This document shows, piece after piece, positions 21,401 through 22,829 of a stretch of 22,829 nucleotides of DNA. The position numbers and the translations under genes are program-made. The stretch covers positions 311,461 through 334,289 of the forward strand of contig BLXT01008026.1 in NCBI GenBank assembly GCA_019648995.1. The letters are read 5' to 3'. Positions within the stretch are counted from its first letter, which is position 1. Each line of letters begins with the position of its first letter. The notes under the pieces are model-generated. The model did no database searches. It had not been told where the DNA came from and saw only the letters and a program-made list of their open reading frames with translations. This DNA is from Plakobranchus ocellatus (Eukaryota; Mollusca; Gastropoda; Plakobranchidae).

Positions 21401-21440
21401 AAAAACAAAACAAAACAAAACAAAACAACAACAAAAAACC
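21401..21440. repeat. (AAAAC)n microsatellite
   Basis: Short array of aaaac/caaaa units ending in caacaacaaaaaacc. A similar shorter A/C-rich run lies at about 21890-21915. Confidence 0.8.
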
Positions 21441-22793
21441 AAGCAATTTTCACAACATAAAGAGGTGAGGTTTCGTGGTCATTGTAAAGAAAATTTGGTT
21501 GGCAAGGAAAATGTATGCATGATCATTGAGAAAAAGAAAAAAAAAAAAGACAAAACACAACCGTTTCCAAAAATCCTAAATAAAAGGCCTAAAGAAAGAG
21601 TGCAGAAATATTAAAAAAATGGAATCACAAAAATTGAAATAGAAGAATGAGGGAGCACGAGCTAAAAAAAATATTTGGAATCACATTTAGATTGAGGACT
21701 CCCTTTTCCTTTAATTGGCAGCCTACTTTTTCATTATATAGGCGCTCTTGGCATTGATAGAAAAGAGATCAAAGTAAAAGTCAGTCTAAATGTAATAAAA
21801 CAAAACGTTAGAGAAATATTCACACAGTGTCGCTTTTTAAAGTTTGAATCATAAGCAACAGTGTAAATAGCTTTTGCAATAAATTGTCCATTAAAAAAAA
21901 CCAAAAAACAAAACAAACTTGCAGCGCATCTTGAATAGCAGATTTTGTATAAAGCTTTGGAAAGAGATGACAAGAAACGTAAATTGGGAAACAATAATTC
22001 AGTATTGGCTAAATATTTTTGATCACTATTCGATCGAATGTAAAACCTTAAGGAAAAAAATAGACCGCATCTCTAGTCAGTTCATCGCGCAATAATTAAG
22101 TGTAAGGCTTCTTTCGTCAACACTAAGAATTTCCATTATCATCATATATCAGTAAAGTAAAGAGCCAGACTATGCACAATGTTAATTTATATTTTCTTTT
22201 TTCTAAGTTAACATTGACGGCATATCCTCAAGATAGACGTATGTCGCGCAAATTATAAACTAAGAATGTCGATTCGAGTAATCGCTCAAAAAGAGAGCTT
22301 TATAGCCCTTGGTATGTCAAAGTTCAGTATGTCTCGATCTATCAACTGCATCATCCAAATATCATACTGAACGTAGGCACGCAGCGACATTATAATATCT
22401 AGAGAATAAAATTTCTATCCAATGTGCAACTGAATGTTTTACATTTTTTTAAACAGTTCAAGTTTCTATTTGATTTCCGTCTTAAACCTTATACGTAACA
22501 ACATGTTTTCTTCTTCAAGTGGTCATCTATCTGTTGCGATTAGTTCATAAATTGAATGGTCAATTTGCAAAAATCCGCGACAGATTTCAGCACTCTCATT
22601 TTGCAACAAGATTGTCTATACCATATATATGTTTTTGTAGAGCCATGCTTAGGCAAAATAAAAAAGTATTGATCCGAACTACATATAAGCTTTCATATAC
22701 GTGGCCAAATTTTAAAAAAAGAGAAAAAAACGCAACTGTCCGCAAATCTGAAGTAGAATGGACGAAATGAATTGACAATAATGAAAAAATATC
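21441..22793. other. Gene-free A-rich stretch
   Basis: No supportable gene; the frame near 22519-22770 opens with GTG. A 10-bp perfect inverted repeat, gttcagtatg (22322-22331) and catactgaac (22363-22372), is separated by 31 bases. Confidence 0.4.
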
Positions 22794-22829
22794 AGTAGTA
22801 GTAGTAATAGTAATAGTAGCAGCAGCAGC
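22794..22829. repeat. AGT/AGC trinucleotide array, cut by window end
   Basis: AGT units, two AAT interruptions, then AGC units continue to the last base. The full length is unknown. Confidence 0.85.

Noticed and set aside
1-22829. Virus-like or LTR elements, tRNA genes, CRISPR, bacterial operons
   Set aside because: I saw no paired long terminal repeats, no reverse transcriptase, integrase or capsid motifs, no complete tRNA cloverleaf outside SINE heads, no spaced direct-repeat array and no ribosome-binding-site-led gene series.

Overview
The window reads as non-coding-rich nuclear DNA of an animal, most likely a marine invertebrate and perhaps a mollusc. It is AT-rich, has no long open frames, carries GT/GC..AG splice-like sites and tRNA-derived SINEs, and holds long tetranucleotide and dinucleotide arrays. 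The mollusc guess rests only on general texture (frequent taggcct and tagatctagatct motifs, many SINE pieces) and is weak. I see no bacterial operon, rRNA, tRNA gene or CRISPR array, and no reverse transcriptase, integrase, capsid or transposase motif.

Layout. 1-2.7 kb: a hairpin (foldback) element at the left edge, one plausible 96-residue open frame (436-726), and degenerate AT-rich periodic DNA. 2.8-7.25 kb: the main structure, an old direct duplication. Copy A (about 2816-4660) and copy B (about 5427-7245) lie about 2.6 kb apart in the same orientation. They share a well conserved upstream block, three matching donor sites (GTAAGT, GTAAGT, then GC) and the facing acceptors. Spliced along those sites, copy B has one open frame of about 110 codons through four exons, while copy A is interrupted. 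An old SINE lies in the first intron of both copies, so it predates the duplication. 7.3-8.9 kb: an 11-bp minisatellite that seems to have grown from a SINE tail, then two more SINE-like copies. 8.9-15.9 kb: T-rich, gene-free DNA with two (TC)n arrays and two SINE tail fragments. 15.9-16.1 kb: the best SINE, with a 9-bp target-site duplication. 16.1-22.8 kb: gene-free DNA, increasingly A-rich on this strand, with a nested GACA/GGCA array, a (GA)n array, an AAAAC array and an AGT/AGC array running off the right end.

No established gene can be named. The part that most deserves follow-up is the duplicated four-exon unit. It could be a small lineage-specific gene with a decayed sister, or a duplicated non-coding transcript. 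Homology alignments and spans were made by eye, so duplication and repeat boundaries are approximate to tens of bases; splice-site, target-site-duplication and short-motif positions were counted directly.
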